From Streptomyces sp. NRRL WC-3605 (GTDB lineage: Bacteria > Actinomycetota > Actinomycetes > Streptomycetales > Streptomycetaceae): a stretch of DNA of 60,743 nt. Positions 17,285 through 26,200 of this stretch are shown piece after piece. The stretch is taken from positions 1 through 60,743 of the forward strand of contig NZ_LLZN01000069.1 of NCBI RefSeq assembly GCF_001509795.1, written 5' to 3'. Position 1 is the stretch's first letter. Every line of letters starts with the position of its first letter. The position numbers were made by a program, and so were the translations under genes. The notes under the pieces are model-generated. The model did no database searches. It saw only the letters and a list, made by a program, of their open reading frames with translations, and was not told the DNA's origin.

Positions 17285-17730
17285 GCCGTCGCGTGGCACC
17301 CGTCGCGCTCCTGGCCGGCGCCCTGCTCCTCGCGGGCTGCGGCTCCGGGGACGACTCGGCGGCCGACCTGTCCGTCAGCGGCGCCTACATACCGCAGCCG
17401 GTGTCCGACTCCATGGCGGCCGGCTTTCTGACGGTGACCAACACGGGCGGTACGGAGGACGAGTTGACCTCCGTGACCAGCGACATCGGCGAGGTGACCG
17501 CCCACGAGACGGTCGACTCGGCGATGCGGGAGGCGAAGGACCTCGCGGTCCCCGCACACGGGACCCTCGTGTTCCGCAGCGGCGGCAACCATCTGATGTT
17601 CGAAAAGCTGAAGCGGCAGCCGCAGCAGGGCGAGAAGGTGACCGTGGAACTCCACTTCGCGGAGTCGGGCACCGTCACGGTCGAGATTCCGGTGAAGTCC
17701 GCGACGTACAACCCGAAGACCGGACACTGA
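17281..17730 (+). CDS. PCu(A)C (DUF461) periplasmic-type copper chaperone lipoprotein
   Basis: The 149-residue lipoprotein precursor has the lipobox LAGC (17-20) and a PCuAC domain. The Cu(I)-binding set His/Met is visible as TAHETVDSAMREA followed by PAHGTLVFRSGGNHLMFE, agreeing with the H-M...H-x-M pattern of the family. It passes Cu(I) to Sco or directly to oxidase subunits at the outer face of the membrane (ECuC in S. lividans, from memory). The GTG start overlaps the sco stop in GTGA, which implies translational coupling. The next gene begins 13 bases downstream. Confidence 0.92.
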   Translation: MSRRVAPVALLAGALLLAGCGSGDDSAADLSVSGAYIPQPVSDSMAAGFLTVTNTGGTEDELTSVTSDIGEVTAHETVDSAMREAKDLAVPAHGTLVFRSGGNHLMFEKLKRQPQQGEKVTVELHFAESGTVTVEIPVKSATYNPKTGH

Positions 17731-17743
17731 GGGAGAGACCGCC

Positions 17744-19780
17744 TTGACGTCAACCATCGCCCCCCGGGTCCGGACACTGGTGCTGCTGCTCGTGGCCGCC
17801 GCCGGCCTGCTCCTCGCCGGCGCCGGCCCGGTCTCCGCGCACGCCGCGCTGACCGGCAGCGACCCCCGGCAGGGGGCGGTGGTGGGCAAGGCACCGCAGC
17901 AGGTCTCGCTGACCTTCTCCGAGAAGGTCGCCCTGTCCGACGACTCCCTGCGGGTCCTCGACCCCAAGGGCAAGCGCGTGGACCGCGGCGACCCCGCCGG
18001 CACCGGCGGGACGACCTACGCCGTGAAGCTGCACGGCGGTCTGCCCGACGGCACGTACACCGTCACCTACCAGGTCGTGTCCGAGGACAGCCATCCCGTC
18101 GCCGGGGCCTACACCTTCTCCATCGGCGCGCCCTCCCAGACCTCCGTCTCCGTCGACGGGCAGACCGCGGGCGGCGGGGTCGTCGGCGTGCTCTACGGCT
18201 TCGGCCGGTACGTGTCGTACGCCGGGTTCATCGTCCTCGTCGGCGGCGCCGCGTTCGTGCTCGGCTGCTGGCGGCGGGGGACGGCCGTGCGGTCGGTGCA
18301 GCGGCTCGTGGTGTCCGGCTGGCTCGCGCTGACGGCGGCCACGCTCGGGCTGCTGCTCATGCGGGGCTCCTACACCGGCAGCGGGAAGGTCGGCGACATC
18401 TTCGACCTGGACCTGCTCGGACAGGTCCTCCAGACCAAGACCGGCGCGGCCCTCGTCTCACGGCTGCTGCTGCTCGCCGCGGCGGCGCTGTTCATCGCGG
18501 TGCTGTTCGGGGCGTACGACAAGCGGGACGACGAGGAGAAGCGGGACCTCACCTTCGGGCTCGCGATCGGCGGGACCGTCGTGGCGTCCGGGCTCGCGGC
18601 GAGCTGGGCGATGTCCGAGCACGCCTCGACCGGGCTCCAGCCGGGGCTGGCCATGCCGGTCGACGTCCTGCACCTGCTGGCCGTCGCGGGCTGGCTGGGC
18701 GGGCTGACCGCGCTGCTGGTGGCCCTGTACCGGGCGCCCGCGGAGACGCCCGTGGACGCGGCTGCCGTACGGCGGTTCTCGCAGCTGGCGTTCGGCAGCG
18801 TGCTGACGCTCGTCGCGACCGGCGTCTACCAGTCATGGCGGCAGCTCGGATCGTGGTCGGCGTTCACCGGCACCCGGTACGGGCAGCTGCTGCTCATCAA
18901 GATCGGGCTCGTGGTGCTGCTGGTCGGCATCGCGTGGATCTCGCGCCGGTGGACGGGACGGCTGGCGGAGTCCGGCGTGGCTGAGGCCGACGTGGCTGAG
19001 GCCGACGTGGCTGAGGCCGACGTGGCTGAGGCCGACGTGGCTGAGGCGGACGCCGGGAGGGTGACGGCTGACGAGGCCGAGAAGGAGCACGTCGCCACGG
19101 GTGCCGGTGCCTCCACGACGGCGAAGGGCGCGTCCGGGGCCGGTTCCGCTTCCGGGGCGGGGGATGCCTCCGGGGCCGGTTCCGCCGGCGCGGACGGCGA
19201 CTCCGAGCGGGCCGCGCAGCTCGCCCGGCAGCGGGCCGCCATCGACACCGCCCGGCGCAAGCGGGAGCGCGACGCCGACCCGAACCGCTTCGGGCTGCGC
19301 CGCTCGGTGCTCGCCGAGGCGGGCGTCGCCGTCGTCCTGCTCGCCGTCACGACCATGCTGACGTCGACCGAGCCGGGCCGTACCGAGGAGCAGGCCGCCG
19401 CGGCCACCTCGTCCGCGACCGCCGACGCGAACGCCGCCGGGGCGCTCACCCTGGACATGTCCTTCGACACCGGGGGCGAGGACGGCAAGGGCGTCGTAAG
19501 GATCGACCTCGATCCCGCGCGCCCGGGCTCCAACGAGATGCACGTCTACGTGCTGCGGCCCAACGGACGCGCCTTCGACATCCCCGAGGTGAAGATCGCC
19601 TTCACCCTGGAGTCCCAGGACATCGGGCCGCTGCCCGTCGTCCCCGACCACATCTCCACCGGACACTGGTCGGCGAGCGGGGTGCAGATCCCGATGGCCG
19701 GCGAGTGGAAGGTCGCCGTGACCGTGCGCACCTCCGACATCGACCAGGCGACCGTCTCCAAGAACGCGCAGATCGGCTGA
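17744..19780 (+). CDS. CopC-CopD fusion copper resistance/transport protein
   Basis: A 678-residue membrane protein. A signal peptide (1-29) exposes mature HAALTGSDP, the copper-binding N-terminal histidine of CopC; the CopC beta barrel (30-125) also has EDSHPVAGAY. Then follow CopD transmembrane helices (about 140-410). A cytosolic-type linker contains five exact VAEAD pentads encoded by 15-base repeats and an acidic/Ser-Gly region, another helix lies near 525, and an outward C-terminal domain (about 560-678) ends the protein. Translation starts at a TTG (17744) after GGGAGAGACC. Role: copper uptake or transfer across the membrane; direction not proven. Confidence 0.9.
   Translation: MTSTIAPRVRTLVLLLVAAAGLLLAGAGPVSAHAALTGSDPRQGAVVGKAPQQVSLTFSEKVALSDDSLRVLDPKGKRVDRGDPAGTGGTTYAVKLHGGLPDGTYTVTYQVVSEDSHPVAGAYTFSIGAPSQTSVSVDGQTAGGGVVGVLYGFGRYVSYAGFIVLVGGAAFVLGCWRRGTAVRSVQRLVVSGWLALTAATLGLLLMRGSYTGSGKVGDIFDLDLLGQVLQTKTGAALVSRLLLLAAAALFIAVLFGAYDKRDDEEKRDLTFGLAIGGTVVASGLAASWAMSEHASTGLQPGLAMPVDVLHLLAVAGWLGGLTALLVALYRAPAETPVDAAAVRRFSQLAFGSVLTLVATGVYQSWRQLGSWSAFTGTRYGQLLLIKIGLVVLLVGIAWISRRWTGRLAESGVAEADVAEADVAEADVAEADVAEADAGRVTADEAEKEHVATGAGASTTAKGASGAGSASGAGDASGAGSAGADGDSERAAQLARQRAAIDTARRKRERDADPNRFGLRRSVLAEAGVAVVLLAVTTMLTSTEPGRTEEQAAAATSSATADANAAGALTLDMSFDTGGEDGKGVVRIDLDPARPGSNEMHVYVLRPNGRAFDIPEVKIAFTLESQDIGPLPVVPDHISTGHWSASGVQIPMAGEWKVAVTVRTSDIDQATVSKNAQIG
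18977..19051 (+). repeat. Five 15-bp tandem repeats inside the CopC-CopD gene
   Basis: Five head-to-tail units of GTGGCTGAGGCCGAC, the last with one change, encode (VAEAD)5. The units are nearly identical at silent positions, so the array expanded recently and may vary in number between strains. It sits in the soluble linker and keeps the reading frame. Confidence 0.9.
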
Positions 19781-19788
19781 ACCGCACC

Positions 19789-21102
19789 ATGACCGACCAG
19801 TCCATCCCCCAGGCCCGTACGCAGGCCGAGGCCGTCGCCGCCCCGGACACCCCGGACAAGGGCGCCGCCGGGAGCCCGGCCACGGGCGGGCTCTCGCGGC
19901 GCCGGCTGCTCGGGACCGCCGGGGCGACCGGCCTGGTGCTCGGCGCGGCGGGCGGGGCGGCCGGATACGCCGCCCGTCCGGCCGGGGCGACCCCGCTCAG
20001 CTCGCTGGGGTCGGGGGAGGTGATGTTTCACGGGAAACATCAGCCCGGCATCGTCCAGCGGCTCCAGGCCCGCGGTCATCTCGTCGCCTTCGACCTGGCG
20101 GCAGGCGCCGGGCGCAAAGAGGCGGCGGCTCTGCTGCGCCGCTGGTCGGAGACGGCCCGGCGGCTGATGGCGGGCGAGGGCGCCCGGCAGGACGACACGG
20201 GCGTCGCCCTGGACGCGGGACCGTCCTCCCTGACGATCACCTTCGGTCTTGGGCACAGCTTCTTCGCCCGCACCGGTCTGGAGAAGCAGCGGCCGGTCGC
20301 CCTGGACCCGCTGCCGGAGTTCTCCTCCGACCGGCTGGACAGGGCACGCAGCAACGGCGACCTGTGGGTGCAGATCGGCGCCGACGACTCGCTGGTCGCC
20401 TTCCACGCGCTGCGGGCGATCCAGAAGGACGCGGGCCGGGCCGCCCGGATCCGCTGGCAGATGAACGGCTTCAACCGGTCCCCCGGCGCCACCGCGCACC
20501 CCATGACGGCCCGCAACCTGATGGGCCAGGTGGACGGCACCCGCAATCCGAAGCCTTCGGACGCCGACTTCGACCGGCGGATCTTCGTCCCGGAGTCCGG
20601 CTCGCGGAACCCGGCGTGGATGGCGAATGGCTCCTACGCCGTCGTACGCCGGATCCGGATGCTCCTCGACGACTGGGAACAGCTCTCCGTCAAGGAGCAG
20701 GAGGACGTCATCGGGCGCCGCAAGGCCGACGGGGCGCCGCTGACCGGCGGCACCGAGACGACCGAGATGGACCTGGAGAAGACGGACCGCGCGGGGAACC
20801 TGGTCGTGCCGCTCGACGCGCACGCGCGCATCACCCGGCCCGACCAGAACGGCGGGGCGGCGATCCTGCGCCGGCCCTTCTCGTACCACGACGGCATGGA
20901 CGCCGACGGGGTGCCGGACGCCGGTCTGCTCTTCATCTGCTGGCAGGCCGACCCGCTGCGCGGCTTCGTCCCCCTCCAGCGCAAGCTCGACCGGGGCGAC
21001 GCGCTGTCGCGGTACATCCGGCACGAGGCCAGCGGCCTGTTCGCGGTGCCGGGCGGGGCGGCCGAGGGGGAGTACGTGGGACAGCGGCTGCTGGAGGGGT
21101 GA
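19789..21102 (+). CDS. dtpA: Tat-exported DyP-type heme peroxidase
   Basis: The 437-residue precursor begins with a twin-arginine signal (SRRRLLGTAGATGLVLGAA, about 36-60). The mature part is a dye-decolourising peroxidase with the GxxDG motif GQVDGTRN, where the Asp serves as distal catalyst. The TNGFNRSP-like and RNPAWMANGSY segments also fit the EfeB/DyP-A branch. In S. lividans a DyP in the same operon position (DtpA) supports GlxA-dependent glycan deposition at hyphal tips and depends on copper chaperones; I assign the name on that synteny, from memory. It starts eight bases after the copCD stop. A parS-like site lies within codons 79-83. Confidence 0.9.
   Translation: MTDQSIPQARTQAEAVAAPDTPDKGAAGSPATGGLSRRRLLGTAGATGLVLGAAGGAAGYAARPAGATPLSSLGSGEVMFHGKHQPGIVQRLQARGHLVAFDLAAGAGRKEAAALLRRWSETARRLMAGEGARQDDTGVALDAGPSSLTITFGLGHSFFARTGLEKQRPVALDPLPEFSSDRLDRARSNGDLWVQIGADDSLVAFHALRAIQKDAGRAARIRWQMNGFNRSPGATAHPMTARNLMGQVDGTRNPKPSDADFDRRIFVPESGSRNPAWMANGSYAVVRRIRMLLDDWEQLSVKEQEDVIGRRKADGAPLTGGTETTEMDLEKTDRAGNLVVPLDAHARITRPDQNGGAAILRRPFSYHDGMDADGVPDAGLLFICWQADPLRGFVPLQRKLDRGDALSRYIRHEASGLFAVPGGAAEGEYVGQRLLEG
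20025..20038. promoter_or_regulatory. parS-like ParB-binding site inside the DyP gene
   Basis: GTTTCACGGGAAAC differs by one base from the Streptomyces parS consensus GTTTCACGTGAAAC. It is inside the coding sequence and reads as Met-Phe-His-Gly-Lys-His. It would be a centromere site for the ParB complex near oriC. Confidence 0.75.
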
Positions 21103-21182
21103 GGAGCCGAGTACGTGGGGCAGCGGCTGCTCGGGGGAGTGAGCCGAGTGCGTGGGGCAGCGGCTGCTGAGGGTGAGGAGCC
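21070..21182 (+). repeat. Triplicated 37-39 bp segment across the DyP stop codon
   Basis: Three head-to-tail copies (21070-21108, 21109-21145, 21146-21182) of a unit that starts GAGTACGTGGG and ends GAGGAGCC or GTGAGCC. The first copy is the last codons of the peroxidase gene with its TGA; the other two are non-coding duplicates that have drifted. Confidence 0.88.
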
Positions 21183-21278
21183 GTGCGCCGGGGTCCGGCG
21201 GGACGCGGTGTCGCCCTCGCGGGTGGGCGGTGCCGGAAGGCGCACGCCCGGCTCCGCCAGGCCCATTAGGGTGAGGTC

Positions 21279-22211
21279 ATGCCAGCGAGCTACGCCTATC
21301 TGGGCCCCGAGGGCACCTTCACCGAGGTCGCCCTGCGCACGCTTCCCGAGGCCGCGACCCGGGAGCTGATCCCGTACGTGTCCGTGCAGTCCGCGCTCGA
21401 CGCCGTTCGCGCCGGCGACGCGGAGGCCGCGTTCGTGCCGATCGAGAACTCCGTCGAAGGCGGCATCACGACCACGCTCGACGAACTGGTCGCGGGCGCG
21501 CCGCTGATGATCTACCGCGAGGTGCTCCTGTCGATCACCTTCGCGCTGCTGGTCCGGCCCGGCACGAAGCTCTCGGACATCAAGACGGTCTCCGCTCATC
21601 CGGCGGCGCAGCCCCAGGTGCGCAACTGGCTGAAGAACAACCTCCCGGACGCCCACTGGGAGTCCGCCGCGTCGAACGCGGACGCCGCGCGTCTGGTCCA
21701 GGAGGGCCAGTACGACGCCGCGTTCGCCGGTGAGTTCGCCGCCGCCCGGTACGGCCTGGAGGCGCTGGAGACGGAGATCCACGACGCGGAGAACGCGCAG
21801 ACGCGGTTCGTGCTGGTCGGCCGGCCCGCCCGGCCCGCCGCGCCGACCGGGGCGGACAAGACGTCGGTGGTGCTGTGGCAGCGGGACGACCACCCCGGTG
21901 GGCTGCGGGACCTGCTCGGCGAGTTCGCCACCCGCGGGATCAACCTGATGCTGCTCCAGTCCCGTCCGACAGGCGCGGGCATCGGCAACTACTGCTTCTG
22001 CGTCGACGCCGAGGGGCACATCTCCGACCGCCGGGTCTCGGAGGCGCTGATGGGCCTGAAGCGGATCTGTCTGCAGGTGCGGTTCCTCGGCTCGTATCCG
22101 CGGGCGGACCTGACGCCGGCGGACGTGGAGCGGCCGCGTCTCGGAACGTCGGACGAGGAGTTCGTGGCGGCGGCGGACTGGGTGGCGCGCTGCCAGGACG
22201 GGCGGTTCTGA
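21279..22211 (+). CDS. pheA: Prephenate dehydratase
   Basis: A 310-residue monofunctional enzyme converting prephenate to phenylpyruvate in phenylalanine synthesis. The catalytic PDT domain (1-185) starts YAYLGPEGTFTEVA and has the FVPIENSVEGG motif and the TRF triad in AQTRFVLVG. A C-terminal ACT domain (about 200-275, with GGLRDLLGEFATRGINLMLL and ESRP-like QSRPTG) gives phenylalanine feedback. No chorismate mutase domain is fused, the normal actinobacterial arrangement. ATG 21279 is a clear start. It is single, 68 bases after the peroxidase repeats. Confidence 0.96.
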   Translation: MPASYAYLGPEGTFTEVALRTLPEAATRELIPYVSVQSALDAVRAGDAEAAFVPIENSVEGGITTTLDELVAGAPLMIYREVLLSITFALLVRPGTKLSDIKTVSAHPAAQPQVRNWLKNNLPDAHWESAASNADAARLVQEGQYDAAFAGEFAAARYGLEALETEIHDAENAQTRFVLVGRPARPAAPTGADKTSVVLWQRDDHPGGLRDLLGEFATRGINLMLLQSRPTGAGIGNYCFCVDAEGHISDRRVSEALMGLKRICLQVRFLGSYPRADLTPADVERPRLGTSDEEFVAAADWVARCQDGRF

Positions 22212-22774
22212 GCGACGCGGTGGCGGGCCGACCGCAGCACTCCCCTGCGATCGCGGCCGGTCCTACCTGCTGATAGTCGTTATCCACAGGAGTTTTCCAC
22301 AGGTCTGCATCTCGACCTGGGGACAAGTCGACAGACAAGGGTGAGTCTGTCGACAAATCGGTCCTCAGCGGCCCTCTCCATCCACCTTCGTGCACATCAC
22401 CCTTCGTCCACCCTTTTCCCTTGCGCCACCCTTTGGGGCGACCACTTTCCCCCCAAAGGTGCGGGTGGGGAGGGTTTACCCCGGGAATCCTCGACGTGGT
22501 CGCCGTCTTACGGAGTGATCGATTCCGACATCCACAGTTCTTCCACACAGCCTGTGGATAACTTTTCGCAGCCTGGGGATTCCTGTGGACAAGAACGCTC
22601 CAAGTCCCGCTCCCCGCAAGGGAATCCAGTCAACGGGCCGCCCCGCAAGTGCTTCTTCCAGGGAGCCGGGCACACTTTATTGACACGGCTCGCAATTCGC
22701 CCGTAACGCAACGTAAGCCGTGTTCCGGAATAGTGAGTCGTGAGCGCCTCCCGTGCCCCGGTAGCCTGGGGCAC
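22212..22774. other. 564-base intergenic region with a cluster of DnaA boxes upstream of serS
   Basis: Four 9-mers match the DnaA-box consensus exactly or nearly: TTATCCACA at 22280-22288, TTTTCCACA at 22293-22301, and on the minus strand TTATCCACA (22553-22561) and TTGTCCACA (22584-22592). Weaker ones occur near 22528 and 22538. The region is less GC-rich than the genes around it. It also must contain the serS promoter: TTGACA at 22680-22685 is a possible -35 element. Confidence 0.7.
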
Positions 22775-24052
22775 GTGATTGACCTTCGCCTGCTCCGTGA
22801 GGACCCCGACCGAGTGCGCGCCTCGCAGCGCGCCCGTGGAGAGGATGTCGCCCTCGTCGACTCCCTCCTGTCCGCCGACGAGCGGCGCAGGTCGTCCGGC
22901 GTCCGCTTCGACGAACTCCGCGCCGAGCAGAAGCAGCTCGGCAAACTCATCCCCAAGGCGTCCGGGGACGAGAAGGCGGAGCTGCTGAAGAAGGCGAGCC
23001 AGCTGGCCGCCGACGTCAAGGCCGCCGACGCCGAGCGCGACGCCGCCGCCGCCGAGACCCAGGAGCTGCTGGCCAGGCTCGGCAACCTCGTGCACCCCGA
23101 CGTCCCGGTCGGCGGCGAGGAGGACTTCGTCACGCTGGAGACGCACGGCGAGATCCGCGACTTCACCGCCGAGGGCTTCGAGCCGAAGGACCACCTGGAG
23201 CTCGGCTCCCTGCTCGGCGCGATCGACGTCGAGCGCGGCGCCAAGGTCTCCGGCTCCCGCTTCTACTTCCTCACCGGTGTCGGCGCCCTCCTGGAACTCG
23301 CCCTGGTGAACGCCGCGATGGCCCAGGCCACGGCGGCCGGCTTCACGCCGATGCTGACGCCCGCGCTGGTGCGCCCGCAGTCCATGGCCGGCACCGGCTT
23401 CCTCGGCCAGGCCGCCCAGGACGTCTACCACCTCGACAAGGACGACCTCTACCTGGTCGGCACCTCCGAGGTCGCCCTGGCGGCGTACCACATGGACGAG
23501 ATCCTCGACGCCGACAAGCTGCCCCTGCGCTACGCGGGCTTCTCGCCGTGCTTCCGCCGTGAGGCCGGCTCGCACGGCAAGGACACCCGGGGCATCTTCC
23601 GCGTGCACCAGTTCGACAAGGTCGAGATGTTCTCCTTCGTCGACCCGGCGGACAGCCAGGCCGAGCACCAGCGCCTGCTGGAGTGGGAGAAGCAGTGGCT
23701 GACGTCGCTGGAGCTTCCGTTCCGCGTCATCGACGTCGCCTCGGGCGACCTGGGCTCCTCGGCGTCCCGCAAGTTCGACTGCGAGGCGTGGATCCCGACG
23801 CAGGGCAAGTACCGCGAGCTGACGTCCACCTCGGACTGCACCGAGTTCCAGTCCCGCCGCCTGTCGATCCGCGTCCGTGACGGCAAGCAGGTCAAGCCGC
23901 TGGCCACGCTCAACGGCACCCTGTGCGCCGTCCCGCGCACGATCGTGGCCCTGCTGGAGAACCACCAGCAGGCCGACGGCTCCGTCCGGGTCCCCGAGGT
24001 CCTGCGCCCCTTCCTGGGCGGCCGCGAGGTCCTGGAGCCGGTGGCCAAGTGA
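22775..24052 (+). CDS. serS: Seryl-tRNA synthetase
   Basis: The 425-residue class II synthetase charges tRNA-Ser (two tRNA-Ser genes are in this window). The N-terminal coiled-coil arm (about 30-105, with [20 protein letters not shown]) binds the long variable arm. Motif 2 is seen as [24 protein letters not shown] and motif 3 in the [18 protein letters not shown] segment. I chose the GTG at 22775 ([20 protein letters not shown]), the family's normal N-terminus; the frame is open further upstream without homology. The stop overlaps the HAD gene start by four bases. Confidence 0.97.
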   Translation: MIDLRLLREDPDRVRASQRARGEDVALVDSLLSADERRRSSGVRFDELRAEQKQLGKLIPKASGDEKAELLKKASQLAADVKAADAERDAAAAETQELLARLGNLVHPDVPVGGEEDFVTLETHGEIRDFTAEGFEPKDHLELGSLLGAIDVERGAKVSGSRFYFLTGVGALLELALVNAAMAQATAAGFTPMLTPALVRPQSMAGTGFLGQAAQDVYHLDKDDLYLVGTSEVALAAYHMDEILDADKLPLRYAGFSPCFRREAGSHGKDTRGIFRVHQFDKVEMFSFVDPADSQAEHQRLLEWEKQWLTSLELPFRVIDVASGDLGSSASRKFDCEAWIPTQGKYRELTSTSDCTEFQSRRLSIRVRDGKQVKPLATLNGTLCAVPRTIVALLENHQQADGSVRVPEVLRPFLGGREVLEPVAK

Positions 24053-24909
24053 GCGGCACCGCCTGCGCCGACGGCACCGAGGGCGTCGCGGCCGGTCTCC
24101 CGGCCGGCCGTGACGGTCTGCCGTACAAGCTGGTCGCGACCGATCTCGACGGGACGCTGCTGCGCTCCGACGACTCGGTGTCGCGGCGCACCCGTGACGC
24201 GCTCGCCGCGGCCACCGAGGCGGGCGCCGCGCACCTCGTCGTCACCGGCCGCGGGGTCCCGTGGACCCGGCACATCCTTCAGGACCTGGGCTACCAGGGC
24301 CTCGCGGTGTGCGGGCAGGGCGCGCAGGTGTACCACGCCGGTGAGAACCGTCTGCTGACGTCCGTGACGCTGGACCGGCAGCTCGGGGGTGTCGCGCTGG
24401 CCAAGATCGAGGCCGAGGTCGGCCCGCTGTACCTGGCGGCGAGCCGGGACGGCCTGGACGGGGACGTGCTGGTCGGCCCGGGGTACGCGCTCACGGGCGC
24501 GCTGCCCTCGACGCCGCTCACGGACGCGTCCGACCTGTGGAGCGCCCCGCTCAACAAGATCTACATACAGCACCCCGAGCTGTCGGACGACGAGCTGGCC
24601 GAGGCGGCCCGCCGGGCGGCGGGCGGCTTCGTGACGGTGGCGATGGCCGGTGAGGGCATCGTGGAGCTGCTGCCCCTGGGGCTGTCCAAGGCGACCGGGC
24701 TGTCCCTGGCCGCCCGCCGGCTGGGCGTGAAGGCCGCGGAGACCATCGCCTTCGGCGACATGCCGAACGACATCCCGATGTTCGCGTGGGCCGCGCACGG
24801 CGTGGCCATGGCCAACGCCCACGCGGAACTCAAGGCGGTCGCGGACGAGGTCACGGCGTCGAACGACGAGGACGGCATCGCGCTCGTCCTGGAACGCCTC
24901 CTCGGCTGA
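24049..24909 (+). CDS. HAD-superfamily (Cof-type) phosphatase, serS-linked
   Basis: A 286-residue Cof-type HAD phosphatase. Motif I is [14 protein letters not shown], motif II is LVVTGRG, the type II cap lies between about 95 and 200, and motif III/IV is LSKATGLSL...[10 protein letters not shown]. Substrates of this group are sugar phosphates, flavin or PLP and cannot be told from sequence. The GTG start is fused to the serS stop (GTGA), so translation is coupled to serS. A second member of the same group is at 33375. About 22 residues precede the domain. Confidence 0.88.
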   Translation: MSGTACADGTEGVAAGLPAGRDGLPYKLVATDLDGTLLRSDDSVSRRTRDALAAATEAGAAHLVVTGRGVPWTRHILQDLGYQGLAVCGQGAQVYHAGENRLLTSVTLDRQLGGVALAKIEAEVGPLYLAASRDGLDGDVLVGPGYALTGALPSTPLTDASDLWSAPLNKIYIQHPELSDDELAEAARRAAGGFVTVAMAGEGIVELLPLGLSKATGLSLAARRLGVKAAETIAFGDMPNDIPMFAWAAHGVAMANAHAELKAVADEVTASNDEDGIALVLERLLG

Positions 24910-24921
24910 CCGACCCGCCCG

Positions 24922-24980
24922 AAGGGGCGCGGGGAACTGCGCGCCCAGCCATAACAGACCCGCAGCCAACTCTCGACCGC
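24922..24980 (+). repeat. Streptomyces intergenic repeat, copy 1
   Basis: A 59-base unit beginning AAGGGGCGCGGGGAACTGCG and ending TCTCGACCGC, just after the HAD gene stop. This sequence family is very common downstream of genes in Streptomyces genomes (recalled, not searched). It has a partner 43 bases further on. Confidence 0.8.
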
Positions 24981-25023
24981 AAAGGCCGCCCCGCAGCGCC
25001 CCCTCGGGCAACTACTCCGCCCC

Positions 25024-25082
25024 AAGGGGCGCGGGGAACTGCGCGACCAGCCACAACAGACCCGCAGTCACCCCTCGACCGC
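25024..25082 (+). repeat. Streptomyces intergenic repeat, copy 2
   Basis: Same 59-base unit as 24922-24980 with about five substitutions, in the same orientation. Together the two copies fill most of the gap between the HAD gene and tRNA-Ser(GCU). Function unknown; possibly a REP-like or transcript-end element. Confidence 0.8.
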
Positions 25083-25124
25083 GCCCCCACGGCTTACGCG
25101 GCTCAGTCCCAGTGACAACGTCTC

Positions 25125-25210
<86 letters not shown>

Positions 25211-25471
25211 GGGTGGGCGGCCCACGCGAGAGCGACATCGCGTGCTCGAAGCGGCCGCCCCGGGCGGCTCCCTTGCGGAAGCGGGCTCGACGGTGGGGTA
25301 ACTACACCGGAACCCGCCGCGGGCCGCCCTGACGGGAGCTGAACGGACTGTCGTGCAGGGACATCGCTCAGCTCCTCTCCCAGACGGTGGCGCCGGACCC
25401 GGCCGGCGTCCTCGGCACAACCATGGTGCCGGGACGCCGACTCGGGCGCCACCGAATAAGCGTGGAGACGC
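25211..25471. other. Intergenic region between tRNA-Ser and ABC operon
   Basis: About 260 bases between the tRNA gene and the end of the ABC permease gene, both on the minus strand. It must carry the tRNA promoter. I see no gene and no strong repeat in it. Confidence 0.4.
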
Positions 25472-26191
25472 TCACTCCTCGCCGGCGAGGGTCAGGGAGC
25501 GCAGCTTCTGGCCCGCGTACCAGGTCGCCAGCACGGTCACCAGCGCCAGCAGCACCGTGGCCGTCGTCAGGCCGACGTCCGAGGTGACCATCTCGCCGCC
25601 GGCGACCCTCTCCGCCACCGCCAGCGACCACTGCTGGACGCTCAGGGTGCGCGCGCCCGGCACCAGGGAGCCGAACAGCGCCTCCCAGACGAGCGCGTAG
25701 ACGAGGCCGAAGACCACGGCGTGCCGGGAGACCGTGCCGAGGAGCAGGAACAGCGCGGCGTAGGCGATGGAGGCGACGAGCGCGGCCACCGTGTACGCGA
25801 CGGCGATCTGCTGGCCGTTGCCGTTGAGGATGAAGCCCGCGATGAACGTCGGCAGGGCCGAGAACACCATCGTCACCGCGATCGCCACGATCAGCTTGGT
25901 GAAGATGATCGTGGGCCGCTTCACCGGCTTGGACAGCAGGTACACCACCGAGCCGTCGTCGATCTCCGGGCCGATGGCGCCGGTGCCGGCGATCACGCCG
26001 ATGATCGGCACCATGGTGGCGAGCGCGAGCCCGCCGAGCAGGTCGGACGCGGTCTGGTCGTCGGCTCCCGCGAGACCGCGGACGGCCACGGCGATCACGA
26101 CGAGCAGCAGCGGCAGCGCGCCCAGGATGAGGGCCCGGCGCCTGCCGAGCAGGGCTCGATAGGTGAGCCGGGCGACTGTGGGGTCATACAT
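25472..26191 (-). CDS. ABC-2 type permease subunit (second pair)
   Basis: A 239-residue integral membrane protein with six hydrophobic segments of the ABC-2 permease type; a conserved EIDDGSVVYLLSKPVKRPTIIFTKL loop region, typical of NatB/YhaP-like exporters, lies at about 75-100. It is the last gene of a four-gene operon (29014 down to 25472), nine bases after its ATPase partner. It likely pairs with the ATPase at 26201-27112. Substrate unknown. Confidence 0.85.
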   Translation of the reverse strand: MYDPTVARLTYRALLGRRRALILGALPLLLVVIAVAVRGLAGADDQTASDLLGGLALATMVPIIGVIAGTGAIGPEIDDGSVVYLLSKPVKRPTIIFTKLIVAIAVTMVFSALPTFIAGFILNGNGQQIAVAYTVAALVASIAYAALFLLLGTVSRHAVVFGLVYALVWEALFGSLVPGARTLSVQQWSLAVAERVAGGEMVTSDVGLTTATVLLALVTVLATWYAGQKLRSLTLAGEE

Positions 26192-26200
26192 CTTGGCCTC

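Noticed and set aside
18961..19200. CRISPR-like array in the copCD gene
   Set aside because: Direct 15-base repeats without spacers, in frame and coding.
22212..22774. The DnaA-box cluster as oriC itself
   Set aside because: Streptomyces oriC has many more boxes and lies between dnaA and dnaN, which are not here.
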